Part shown: positions 26,861-34,220 of the stretch, piece after piece
How the letters are laid out: each line of letters begins with the position of its first letter
Position numbering within the stretch: the first letter of the stretch is position 1
Source of the DNA: Nematostella vectensis
Lineage: Eukaryota > Cnidaria > Anthozoa > Actiniaria > Edwardsiidae
Length of the DNA stretch: 64,000 nt
Assembly: GCF_932526225.1 (NCBI RefSeq)
Contig: NC_064043.1
Location: forward strand, 7,431,501-7,495,500
Reading direction: 5' to 3'
Position numbers and translations under genes: made by a program
The notes under the pieces: generated by a model
What the model was told of the DNA's origin: nothing
Databases searched by the model: none
Seen by the model: the letters and a program-made list of their open reading frames with translations, nothing else

Positions 26861-27164
26861 AAGACAAGTAGAGCGTCGCAATGACGTGGTCGTTCGAGAA
26901 CAGCATAAAAAAGATGGCTGCGGAGAGAAAAACATAACCACCCTATGGGAGGACAAACGTCAGCACCAGTGCTTAGCACGTTAAAATTCTTACGTCACCA
27001 TTCCAGAAGATTAGGTGAGAGAGTCTCGGGTTGCGCTCACAGCTGTTGGGGGTGTTTAAGTTCGGATTGGGTTGACACATCTCTTGAATACCTAGGTCTA
27101 AACGGATTCCACTCCAGCGACACCCGTGGTCTTTGGAGACAGCCTGATAATTCTCAGAGACAAT
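26861..27164 (+). promoter_or_regulatory. Left early promoter and leader of the 757-aa gene
   Basis: Holds ATGACGTGGT (CRE-like, 26881), CATAAAAAAG near 26904 as a TATA candidate, and TTACGTCACC near 26991. A strong donor AG|GTGAGAG at 27015 and an acceptor TTCTCAG ending at 27157 could bound a 143-bp leader intron just before the ATG. Confidence 0.4.
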
Positions 27165-29438
27165 ATGGAGCAAGCCAACGACGACGGTGTGATTACGACG
27201 GTCCAAGCCGACCGGCAAGACTCTGAGAGCTGGGATGGGATGCAGATCGGAGAGATACATTTGGTGGTCCGCCAAGAGATGGAGGAAAAGCGGGGACGGG
27301 ACGAGGTTGAAGGGGTAGCCAAAGTGTACGAGACGGTCCAAAGGCAAGGTGCTGAGTTAAAGGCGTTGCACGAGGAGGCGAAAAAGAAGCAAGCGGAGTA
27401 TCAAGAGTGGCTCCACCAGCAACGGGAGGTGGGGGATACCGCCTCCCCAGTACCACCTATCAACGAGGGTGTACCACCGTATGACCCTTGGCTGGAGATG
27501 GAGCTTGCGTCACCCGCAGTTGACCGGCGAGGGCCAATGCGAGAGATGGATTGGCAGGAGCTGGAGGGACGCGAGGTGCAGCTTGCCCTGCGTGAGAAGA
27601 TGAAGGGGAAGCATAGACTGGAAGCAAAGCTTAAGGCGTTGCGTGAGGGGGCGAAGAAGAAGCAGGCAGAGTGCCAAGAGTGGCTCCGTCAGGTTAAAGA
27701 GGGGTCGAAATTGGTCTACGACCCTCCCCCACCTGCCATAGAGGAGGTGTCGCCGACGAGGATCGACGGGGTGGATGGCGAACCTTCACCGATAGACACC
27801 TTAAAAAAGCTGGCTGCCACCCACTCTTCTCTCAGCGAGTTGTCGGATGCGAAGATGCCTTACTGGTGGAGCCAAGAGTGGGAGGAGGCTTTGAAGGAGG
27901 AGTGGGAGGAGAAGAAGAGGAAGGCGGCCGCTTTTGCTGATTTGGAGAAGGCAGTGAGGGACGAGTGGGAGGGGAACAAGAGGAAAGAGGCCATGGGGCA
28001 GGGTGTCGCGGGCGGGGTAGAGACCACCAACACTTCAGCTACAGGCGCCAATCCTGGGGTGGTGGTCACTCTGGCTGAGGGGGTGAAGATGATGTCTTTG
28101 GGAAAGGTCGACGAGTTCCTGGAGACTTCTGGGGTGGCGGTCACTCTGGCTGAGGGGACGAAGACGATGTCTTTACGGGAGGTCAACGAGTTCCTGGAGA
28201 CTCTGGTCAAACCAGCCGAGGGCGAGGTGCCCGAGATGGGGGTGGAGGTCGTTGACGGTCCTGCGCCCGAGGTGGACAGCGACGGTTCTGTGCCCGAGGT
28301 GGATAGGGAGTGCGACACCCGATCGTCGTCTCCTGTGTCTCCCTCCTACACCCAACCGGGGGCTGGCTGTCTCGTCCAGTCTGACACAACTAAGAAGACT
28401 CCTGAGACCCACTTTGATGCTTTCTTCTGGGGGTGCTGGAACCCTGAGATCAGAGGCGACCTGATGGATTGGATGAATTACGTTCATGAGAGTGACGAGT
28501 GGTTCATGGAGGGTCAGCTAGCCAATACCATGTGTGGGGTTTACGCCATGAAGAGCGAGAGGGTGTACGAGGAGCTGCAGGCACGCATGCGGAGTGATCT
28601 TGGCGAGGCTGAGAAGGAGAGGAAGGTTGCTTCTGGTGACCCTAACGTCCGCATCGAGGACCATTTCTTTGTGTTCAGTTGGGGCAACGACGGTGATGAC
28701 CCCAAGTACATGTACGTGTCGTGCATCAAGCGGCCGGCTTCCCCCCTACCCGACTTCCCACCTTTCTGGAGAGGTATCCTTCACCTCACCCATTACCCGT
28801 ACTACAAGGTGGTGGGTAGTCGTCCGTTTCGTTTCGGCAAGGTGAAGGATTGGCAGCGGGACTTCGCGGAGCGAGAGATGGAGGGGCTGTTGGACTACAT
28901 CACCATCTCGGTGCTTGGTGGGGTCATGGCGGCGTGGATGCTGAGGGGTCGCGATGCTGGTCGGTACTTCTTTCCTTGGCCCGAGTGGGAGAAGCTGTAC
29001 CACCATGTGATCAGCCATGGCGTCGAGTCGAGCGTCCTCTATGCGTGTGAGAGTGTGATCAAGGCGTCGCTGGGGATGGGGTTCAAACCGAGGTGGGAGG
29101 AGTACGTTCAGCGGCAGATGATGAGGAAGCTGATCACCACGTCGCTGTTTTCCAGGAGGCTGGCGGTGCGGCATCAGCTTGTCGAGACCGAGATGTTGGC
29201 TTTCGAGGGCCCCTGCATCGACGGGTCGATGCCCATACCGGATCTCGCCCGTCTGTACCTTCCCGTCACCAAGGCGGTGGTGGATACAGCAGTGGAGGCT
29301 TTTTGGAGCGTCACCCCACCGCCTGTTATGGTATTGGGGAAGGAGAGGGAGAAGTTTGGTCCTCGACCCGCCCCTTTTTGGAAGGGACGAACGGGTGGTC
29401 GACCCATGGTCCAGCCCAACACTAAGTACTTAAAGTAG
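27165..29438 (+). CDS. Unrecognised early protein, 757 aa, with coiled-coil repeats
   Basis: Start chosen at the first ATG (27165..27167) after a non-ATG extension to 27126. I do not recognise the family. Visible layout: charged N-terminal half with two copies of a helical heptad-like block (about residues 63-84 and 152-174, sharing LKAL and KKKQAE.QEWL), an acidic/Trp-rich stretch (231-270), a 25-residue duplication (299-323 and 324-348, VTLAEG...MSL..V.EFLE), a Ser/Pro linker, then a compact C-terminal domain (about 412-757) rich in aromatics (FFWGCWNPEIRGDLMDW) with a possible hydrophobic helix near ITISVLGGVMAAWML. It is the only long gene on the left and starts next to the terminal repeat, like an early regulatory or host-interaction gene; that role is inference. 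Poly(A) signal AATAAA at 29494..29499. Confidence 0.85.
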   Translation: MEQANDDGVITTVQADRQDSESWDGMQIGEIHLVVRQEMEEKRGRDEVEGVAKVYETVQRQGAELKALHEEAKKKQAEYQEWLHQQREVGDTASPVPPINEGVPPYDPWLEMELASPAVDRRGPMREMDWQELEGREVQLALREKMKGKHRLEAKLKALREGAKKKQAECQEWLRQVKEGSKLVYDPPPPAIEEVSPTRIDGVDGEPSPIDTLKKLAATHSSLSELSDAKMPYWWSQEWEEALKEEWEEKKRKAAAFADLEKAVRDEWEGNKRKEAMGQGVAGGVETTNTSATGANPGVVVTLAEGVKMMSLGKVDEFLETSGVAVTLAEGTKTMSLREVNEFLETLVKPAEGEVPEMGVEVVDGPAPEVDSDGSVPEVDRECDTRSSSPVSPSYTQPGAGCLVQSDTTKKTPETHFDAFFWGCWNPEIRGDLMDWMNYVHESDEWFMEGQLANTMCGVYAMKSERVYEELQARMRSDLGEAEKERKVASGDPNVRIEDHFFVFSWGNDGDDPKYMYVSCIKRPASPLPDFPPFWRGILHLTHYPYYKVVGSRPFRFGKVKDWQRDFAEREMEGLLDYITISVLGGVMAAWMLRGRDAGRYFFPWPEWEKLYHHVISHGVESSVLYACESVIKASLGMGFKPRWEEYVQRQMMRKLITTSLFSRRLAVRHQLVETEMLAFEGPCIDGSMPIPDLARLYLPVTKAVVDTAVEAFWSVTPPPVMVLGKEREKFGPRPAPFWKGRTGGRPMVQPNTKYLK

Positions 29439-29482
29439 AAAAAAAGTCAGGCAGTGCACACCATGTTAAAGATGTTCATTCT

Positions 29483-29499
29483 TTTATTTGGACAATAAA
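29483..29499. terminator. Convergent poly(A) signals
   Basis: AATAAA on the minus strand (29483..29488) and on the plus strand (29494..29499) within 17 bp, between the 757-aa gene and the minus-strand frame ending at 29542. Confidence 0.8.
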
Positions 29500-29541
29500 A
29501 AAAGTGCTTAGTTGATTACAAGTCTAAAGTGTTTTTTTTTC

Positions 29542-29958
29542 CTACTGTTCACCCGGTGGGGTTGGTGGGGAGGGTAGATTTAGATCGTGGCCAGGTGTGC
29601 GGGGTGGCGACTCTGACTGGTTTAAGAACAGGCTGATGATTTGCGCCAGCGCCTCGTCTGGCGCTGGTGGGGCTTGTGGCCTCCTTTCGAGGCGCCAGAA
29701 GGGCGAGGGCGGGTCAAGGCGTGGCGGGCTAGGTGGGTCGCGTGAGGCTATCAGGACATTGGTGGGTTCTCCCGGGTCACCTCGGTTGATGGCTACAAAT
29801 TCTCCATCGCGCTGGTGGAGTATGACCCTTCTTCGTCGCTGCTGCCTTCTGGTGTGCGGGTGCAGGCTCCTGGCCAGGGCTTGGGTGACGGCTCGGAGTG
29901 GGTCTCTTCCGGCGACTAGGTTGTGGTTGAAGATTCCCTGTGGATGGGCGGTGATGGG
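29542..29958 (-). CDS. Open frame of 138 codons without an ATG, possible 3' exon
   Basis: The minus-strand frame from 29958 to the stop at 29542..29544 is open and lies directly before the minus-strand poly(A) signal. Its translation has ordinary composition: an Arg-rich block, then GEFVAINRGDPGEP, then a Pro-rich tail ending in Gly-Glu-Gln. There is no Met. Just inside its 5' edge lies ACAG|GG at about 29937, usable as a splice acceptor. A TAA (29959..29961) separates it from the membrane frame upstream in the same frame. I take it as an exon reached by splicing, or a frame cut by a recent stop. The plus-strand ORF across the same bases looks like antisense. Confidence 0.4.
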   Translation of the reverse strand, partial: PITAHPQGIFNHNLVAGRDPLRAVTQALARSLHPHTRRQQRRRRVILHQRDGEFVAINRGDPGEPTNVLIASRDPPSPPRLDPPSPFWRLERRPQAPPAPDEALAQIISLFLNQSESPPRTPGHDLNLPSPPTPPGEQ

Positions 29959-30090
29959 TTAGAGAGTACCGAAGGTCAGGCCTACTACGACGATGGCGTC
30001 TGCAATCAGGAGGGCAAGGTTTGCTATGACCAGGTAAATCTTCACCATGCGCCAATCGTACTTAGTAAAATGGAAACGTCTGTTGCCCGC
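29959..30090 (-). CDS. Membrane-anchor frame, possible alternative C-terminal exon
   Basis: A very strong acceptor (about 25 pyrimidine-rich bases then CTACAG) ends at 30091. From there an open frame runs to a TAA at 29959..29961. It encodes Lys-Tyr-Asp-Trp-Arg-Met-Val followed by a ~22-residue hydrophobic helix. The only ATG (30046..30048) would give just 29 aa. Its Tyr-x-Trp-Arg plus hydrophobic helix resembles the anchor encoded just upstream (30137..30230), so the two may be duplicated alternative tails. No transcript evidence here. Confidence 0.35.
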   Translation of the reverse strand, partial: AGNRRFHFTKYDWRMVKIYLVIANLALLIADAIVVVGLTFGTL

Positions 30091-30136
30091 CTGTAGGGGG
30101 AAAAGGGAAGGGGGCGGGAGTGTTTGGGTTACACCT

Positions 30137-30612
30137 CTAGTCACACAGTATCTTTTCGCTACATAGCCAGTAGACAGTGGTGAGTGTTGCGAAAACCGCC
30201 CAGACCAACACTATGAGTGCATTAACGCGCCATCTATACTGTTTGCGCAGGTCCTGCAGTAATCTGTGGAAGTGTGGTGGGGGGTATTCGCCTACCGCGA
30301 TCTCGTCACGCACCTCTTCGGGTGCGGGCTGACCGTTGATCTCCAGGGTGACTGCCACATCGTCGCTCTCGTCGCTGACGAACCCTGGGTTGGCGATACC
30401 GTTGCTTTCGTCGGACGACGAGGGCGATCGCTCACTAGGGGGTGTCGGTGCCTCTACCCAGTTGCGCTGGTACGGGTGGTCGCGGGCGTTCCAGGAGAGA
30501 GGGTCGCGGGCGAACTCGTCCCACAGCGCGTGCCCGATAGGGGGCCACGGGCTATATTCACTTCCCAAGCGTAATTCCCCCGAAAGTAGCTCCGGCTCCA
30601 CTCTGCATTCTG
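30137..30612 (-). CDS. Second membrane-anchored frame overlapping the RING gene, no ATG
   Basis: Open from about 30612 to the stop at 30137..30139, overlapping the end of the RING frame by about 160 nt, and one base back (-1) of it. It has no ATG; the first possible start is GTG at 30599..30601. It encodes a Ser/Asp-rich acidic middle and a C-terminal helix (VNALIVLVWAVFATLTTVYW) that looks like a tail anchor. Over the overlap its amino-acid composition looks more protein-like than that of the RING frame, which becomes Ser/Thr/Gly/Pro-rich. It could be the true tail of the RING protein through a frameshift, splicing or a one-base indel. I saw no classic slippery heptamer in the overlap. Confidence 0.5.
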
Positions 30613-31500
30613 CATCCTAAAGGCGACAGGGTAGTAGAAAGGGTGGGGCTTCCCCGGCCAAGTGAGGCGCTCTTCGATCTCTTTCATGAAGGCGTGCTGG
30701 TCGCCCGTGTACCCCCATTTCTCGTGGAGCTCGGGAGGGGGCGGGGGTGGGATGACGTATTCGCGTTCCCAATGGTGCTTGCCGTTGGCGTCTTTCTCCC
30801 AGAGCCACTCCCCGTAGGCGATGAGGAGGTTGTTTTCTTTGAAGGTTTTGTAGGCGTTGATGTCTATATGGTGACTGGGTAACAGGTAGGGGAGGTCAAA
30901 AGAGAGGACGAGGTCCCTGTTGGCTGTGTCGGACAACGGGACGTCGCATCTGTCGCACACGGTCCCAATGCGGTAATGGGCCTTGTAGTGGGTGGGGTTG
31001 ACTTGCATGAACTTGTCGTACCGGTCGAAGGCGGGCTGCATCTTTTTCCTCTCCTCGTACATTATTTGTTCAGCAGGGTGGTCGGGGTAGGAGGGTTCGT
31101 AATTGTTCGGTACCCACATCACGATCCCATACTCGGTGGCGTCCGTGTACACGTGGCGGCAGTGGGGGCATATCACCTCCCCCTGGTGTCGATGCGCCCA
31201 TTTCCAAAAGCAAGGTTTGTGGCACACCTGGTGGCAGCAGGGGAGGTAGGTGTAGTCCTTGATGACATGGGCGAGTTTGTGGATGCGAGGGTCCAAGCAA
31301 ATGAGACAGGGTTGTGTTCCTGTGACGGTCTCCCAGTCGTCAGGGGGGTCCTGGTCAGGCGGGGTGACGCTATTGTCACGCTTTAAGAGGCACGCGCAAT
31401 TCACGCCGTGGGTGGTGGGTGTGGTGGGTGTGGTGGCGGTCTCGTCCTCGTGGTGCAGGGTGGCGGGTAACAGCTCCATACTCTCAGCGTTGTCGGCCAT
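30454..31500 (-). CDS. RING-finger protein, candidate E3 ubiquitin ligase, 348 aa
   Basis: ATG at 31498..31500 is 40 bp from a TATA box. RING-type zinc ligands are visible: C65-x2-C68, C88/C89-H90, C93-H94-x2-C97, C111-x2-C114. A further Cys pair (VCDRCD) lies near residue 180. RING domains bring E2 enzymes to substrates; in an integrated virus such a protein could modify host defence or element proteins, but this is inference. The last ~50 residues are low-complexity and are read across a more plausible frame (30137..30612), so the natural C terminus may differ. RING genes are a recurrent accessory of large DNA viruses but not a core Polinton gene. Confidence 0.8.
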   Translation of the reverse strand: MADNAESMELLPATLHHEDETATTPTTPTTHGVNCACLLKRDNSVTPPDQDPPDDWETVTGTQPCLICLDPRIHKLAHVIKDYTYLPCCHQVCHKPCFWKWAHRHQGEVICPHCRHVYTDATEYGIVMWVPNNYEPSYPDHPAEQIMYEERKKMQPAFDRYDKFMQVNPTHYKAHYRIGTVCDRCDVPLSDTANRDLVLSFDLPYLLPSHHIDINAYKTFKENNLLIAYGEWLWEKDANGKHHWEREYVIPPPPPPELHEKWGYTGDQHAFMKEIEERLTWPGKPHPFYYPVAFRMQNAEWSRSYFRGNYAWEVNIARGPLSGTRCGTSSPATLSPGTPATTRTSATG

Positions 31501-31539
31501 GGTTGAGCCGCTGTGAGCTGGCTAGCGCTTGTGCACGCG

Positions 31540-31546
31540 TATTTAT
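31540..31546 (-). promoter_or_regulatory. TATA box of the RING gene
   Basis: CATAAATA on the minus strand, 40 bp upstream of the ATG. Confidence 0.6.
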
Positions 31547-31623
31547 GTTGAATTTTTGGTGACGTAGGTGGTGACGTGTTTAGTAAGTACGAGGTGCGAT
31601 TGGTTGGTGTGGGTCTTTTGTGG

Positions 31624-31854
31624 TATAAGGGGGTGTTTGATTGGGGGAGGGCGCATAAACCCATACGATTGGGTGAGTGAGGGTCAAGCGCGGCTAAAAA
31701 AGGGAGTGACGTTGTCACCCTCCCTCTTCAGTGTGTGTATGGCCCGGTTGGTGAAGGCGGTGCTTACTGCGTTCGTCAGGGGGTGTTCGTTTGGTGTTGG
31801 GGTGTGTTTTGGCGCCCGCCTCGCGTTGCTGCTGTGTTTCCGCGAATTTTCAAG
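31624..31854 (+). promoter_or_regulatory. Promoter/leader of the nuclease-like gene with possible mini-intron
   Basis: TATAAGG at 31624, a consensus donor GG|GTGAGT at 31673 and a pyrimidine-rich acceptor CCCTCTTCAG ending at 31731 would define a 59-bp leader intron. An ATG at 31739 opens a 58-codon hydrophobic frame that overlaps the real start in another frame; it may be an upstream ORF. Confidence 0.35.
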
Positions 31855-32667
31855 ATGGCTGCACCAAAGAAGTGTCGAGCTAGGCTTCACCTTGCCGCCG
31901 AACCCATCGTCTTGAGTGGTTGGATGGGGGCGTGTCAAAAGTTGGCGATGTCGCCGTTACCCCCCACTCCCGCGAGGATGGTAGGGGGGTTGGATTGGAA
32001 CTCTCGACTGCGTTATGGACCCGAGGGGTTGCGTGCAGCGGTTCTACATGGGGTGCAGGCGGTCCTAGACCTGGATGGATTCTGTGCTGGCGACACGTTC
32101 ATGTGCAAGGAGGTGGGGTTCTTCCACCACGACGACCGTGTGGAGAGTCGAGTCTTCACCCTCCCGTTGAGGTACCGGGACCTCACTCCAAGGGATCGGG
32201 ACTCTGTCAACCGCGTCACCCAGTGTGTCACTGGGATGCGGTTTGACGCGGCACCGCGGGGGAGTGTCCCCCTCGAGCGTCTCGAGGAGATCGTGCAAGG
32301 GTGGTACGACTGGTACGGGCAAGAGGGGATCGTTGGCTACAAGGGGGGTAACGTGGAGCGCAACCTCCTGCTCAAGTTGGGGATCCCCCTCGTGAACCTG
32401 GAGGAGTTGGGCTGCCCCAAGTACGAGAAGTTGTACAGACGGTACAAGGTGCTACGCCAGGGGTACATTGTGAGGGCGCGCAACGAGGACTGTGGGCTGC
32501 ACACCCACGGGGCGGACCCTGATGCCCTGTTACACTGCGCCCGGTCGGAGGTGTTTCTCTTCGGACGGTGGTTGCGGGACAAGCAAGAGGTTGCCCGATG
32601 GGCCGCAGGGGTGACCGGCGCCCCACCGGCACCGGACCCCTCGCGATCGACTGCCGCAGTGGCTTAG
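31855..32667 (+). CDS. Polinton-associated RNase H-fold nuclease-like protein, 270 aa
   Basis: ATG chosen at 31855 in good context (CAAGATGG); the frame upstream has no other ATG. The layout recalls a protein family I associate with animal Polintons and some insect viruses: an acidic strand LDLDGF (D72, D74), a Lys-Glu-Val strand, Gly-Tyr-Lys-Gly-Gly (161-165) followed by a Leu-rich helix, LEELGCPKY (182-190), and a C-terminal Cys/His group (C213, H216/H218, H227, C228). This order resembles DEDD-type exonuclease folds and the Maelstrom variant in which acids are replaced by a Cys/His zinc site. Activity cannot be judged. Isolated plus-strand gene between the RING and late genes, ending just before a shared poly(A) region (AATAAA 32714..32719). 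Function in DNA metabolism is inference. Confidence 0.75.
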   Translation: MAAPKKCRARLHLAAEPIVLSGWMGACQKLAMSPLPPTPARMVGGLDWNSRLRYGPEGLRAAVLHGVQAVLDLDGFCAGDTFMCKEVGFFHHDDRVESRVFTLPLRYRDLTPRDRDSVNRVTQCVTGMRFDAAPRGSVPLERLEEIVQGWYDWYGQEGIVGYKGGNVERNLLLKLGIPLVNLEELGCPKYEKLYRRYKVLRQGYIVRARNEDCGLHTHGADPDALLHCARSEVFLFGRWLRDKQEVARWAAGVTGAPPAPDPSRSTAAVA

Positions 32668-32710
32668 GCGTGCTAGACAAGTGATTAGACAACAGGTGTA
32701 CATTTTTTTC

Positions 32711-32719
32711 TTTAATAAA
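32711..32719. terminator. Convergent poly(A) signals
   Basis: AATAAA on plus (32714..32719) for the nuclease-like gene; ATTAAA on minus (32711..32716) for the late cluster. Confidence 0.6.
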
Positions 32720-32735
32720 AAAAGTTAAAAAACAT

Positions 32736-32772
32736 TACAGTGTCACAGTGTCACAGTGTCACAAGTGTCACA
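32736..32772. repeat. Short CAGTGTCA direct repeats
   Basis: Four close copies of CAGTGTCA/AAGTGTCA at the 3' end of the 227-aa gene. Confidence 0.8.
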
Positions 32773-33451
32773 GGACCAACCATCGGAAGGGCTGGTCTGG
32801 TGCCCCTCCTCCCCCTGTCCTCTTCCTTCTCCTTCCGTAGCCCACTTGTTGTTGGTTTTTGTTGCGCGTCGACCGGCGTACGGGTGGCGGGGGACCCGTC
32901 TTCTTCTTTTTCTTAGGTAGTGGGGAGGGTGACTTTAGGAGCCCCTCCAGCTGTGCGGGGGTCAGCACCGGTTTTTTAGGCACTGGCGGCTTTTTCGGCG
33001 TTGGGGTCAGGCTCATCTTCGGGAATGGCTTGGCCGTGGTACGGTAGGGTGGTGGTGGGGTGAACACCGGTGCCGGGGGTGGGGTGAACGCCCCCGGTGT
33101 GGCCATCCCTGACGGTCCTGCGATCGGTACACCGTTCGCGGGGGTGGCGGGGGTGGCTGGGGTGCCAAAGTTGTTGCTGAAATTGTTCGACGGTCCCCGG
33201 CGACCACTCGTGGTCCTCCTGGCCTGGTTCATCCATTCGAACCACCGTCCAGACACCTGGTTGTAGAGGCGTATCTTTTTGTCCGCGGGGAGAGTAGGGT
33301 CGTTCAAAATCTTGCTCATCTCTCGGTCCAGACGGTTCATCACCTGCAGTTCGGGGGCCATCGCCATCCTCTCCTGGGTCATCATCATGTTCAGCATGTC
33401 TTTGGGGACCAGGGTGACCTGGTAGGCACCCCCTTTCTGGCGTGTGGTCAT
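32768..33451 (-). CDS. Conserved Polinton small virion-associated protein (Pro-rich), 227 aa
   Basis: ATG at 33449..33451; the 15 codons upstream begin with GTG and run into the TATA box, so are not used. The first ~75 residues carry a pattern I recognise from many Polintons: a short strand (QVTLVPKDML), then LDREMSKIL and DKKIRLYNQV helices. Residues ~95-190 are Pro/Thr-rich and the end is Lys/Arg-rich (KKKKKTG, RRKRTGGGG), suiting a DNA- or capsid-bound role. Exact function is not known to me. It is the last gene of the minus-strand late block, with a TATA box at 33497..33506. Confidence 0.8.
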   Translation of the reverse strand: MTTRQKGGAYQVTLVPKDMLNMMMTQERMAMAPELQVMNRLDREMSKILNDPTLPADKKIRLYNQVSGRWFEWMNQARRTTSGRRGPSNNFSNNFGTPATPATPANGVPIAGPSGMATPGAFTPPPAPVFTPPPPYRTTAKPFPKMSLTPTPKKPPVPKKPVLTPAQLEGLLKSPSPLPKKKKKTGPPPPVRRSTRNKNQQQVGYGRRRKRTGGGGAPDQPFRWLVL

Positions 33452-33496
33452 GGTGCGCCCCTGGTGCTGAACTGAGCGTCGGCTGTCGCCACGCAC

Positions 33497-33506
33497 TTTA
33501 TTTATA
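33497..33506 (-). promoter_or_regulatory. TATA box of the 227-aa gene
   Basis: TATAAATAAA on the minus strand, 46 bp upstream of the ATG and just past the stop of nothing else; it decides the start at 33451. Confidence 0.8.
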
Positions 33507-33887
33507 CTACCGCCGCGCCCTCCTACGGCCCCCGAGCGCCCTTCCCATTTGTTCCCAAAAAGACAGTTTTTCGCTATCGCCCTTGAGGGCTTTCACGAGG
33601 AGGGGTACAGCGGCGTTCCCACCCCGCTGACTCGTGATCACCTTCTTCCGTTCTCTGGCGGTTAACCGTTTGTTGGCCAGCGTGCGGTACCGGCGTTTGT
33701 GGGCGGCTAGTTTGTTTCTCTGCTCCTCGGTGAGGGGGATGTTGCCGTGGATTAGGTTTTTGGCCACCTCGGCCAGGGCGTTCACCTGCTCTCCTGATGC
33801 ACGGTGCAGGAGGTGGAGCCTCTTTTTGCCTTTGGCGGCGTCGAGGCGTTCCAGGAACGGGGCGTTCCGTACCATGCGTCGCGACAT
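33507..33887 (-). CDS. Conserved small basic Polinton protein, 126 aa
   Basis: ATG 33885..33887 (a second ATG follows four codons on). Helical, basic. The core NLIHGNIPLTEEQRNKLAAH (45-64) followed by Arg-rich RRYRTLANKRL and a Gly-Gly near residue 90 matches a small protein that recurs beside the capsid genes of animal Polintons. I do not know its role; a minor virion or core protein is likely from its place in the late block. TATA box at 33918..33925, which overlaps the stop codon of the upstream 84-aa gene. Confidence 0.8.
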   Translation of the reverse strand: MSRRMVRNAPFLERLDAAKGKKRLHLLHRASGEQVNALAEVAKNLIHGNIPLTEEQRNKLAAHKRRYRTLANKRLTARERKKVITSQRGGNAAVPLLVKALKGDSEKLSFWEQMGRALGGRRRARR

Positions 33888-33917
33888 GGTGGACTGACGC
33901 CGGTGGCCTGGCGGAGC

Positions 33918-33925
33918 TATTTATA
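33918..33925 (-). promoter_or_regulatory. TATA box of the 126-aa gene
   Basis: TATAAATA, 31 bp upstream of the ATG; shares bases with the TAA stop (33921..33923) of the 84-aa gene. Confidence 0.8.
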
Positions 33926-34175
33926 TCGCGCGGGTGCGCCGTGCTACACGTCTACGCGGTGGTGCTCTCGCCGGCATGGGCAAGAGTTCCGCGACGTTCT
34001 TTCTCCCTCGGCGGTCTACCCAACCGTTGGCTATTAGGTCCACCATCTTCATGGCATTATTTTTGGTCGCCACTTTTTTCACCAGGTCTTTGAAGAACCC
34101 ACGTCCTCTCTGGGTGTAGCGCCTCTTGGCGCGTCTTGCGCCGACGCGGCGTGTCCTTCTCCTTCGGGCTGCCAT
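33921..34175 (-). CDS. Arg-rich core-like protein, 84 aa
   Basis: ATG 34173..34175, TATA box 35 bp upstream. Both ends are very Arg-rich (RRRRTRRVGARR; RRRVARRTR) around a short helical middle (FFKDLVKKVA). Size, charge and place among structural genes resemble the DNA-condensing core proteins of adenoviruses (VII/X type). The assignment is by analogy only. Could also be a nucleolar or RNA-binding peptide. Confidence 0.7.
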   Translation of the reverse strand: MAARRRRTRRVGARRAKRRYTQRGRGFFKDLVKKVATKNNAMKMVDLIANGWVDRRGRKNVAELLPMPARAPPRRRVARRTRAI

Positions 34176-34209
34176 AGTAGACTGATGGCGTGGCGCCGGG
34201 AGGGTTCGT

Positions 34210-34217
34210 TATTTATA
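34210..34217 (-). promoter_or_regulatory. TATA box of the 84-aa gene
   Basis: TATAAATA, 35 bp upstream of the ATG, between it and the stop of the 365-aa gene. Confidence 0.8.
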
Positions 34218-34220
34218 GGG

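Noticed and set aside
29597-29962. Plus-strand 121-codon ORF
   Set aside because: Lies downstream of the plus-strand poly(A) signal at 29494 and antisense to a more protein-like frame.
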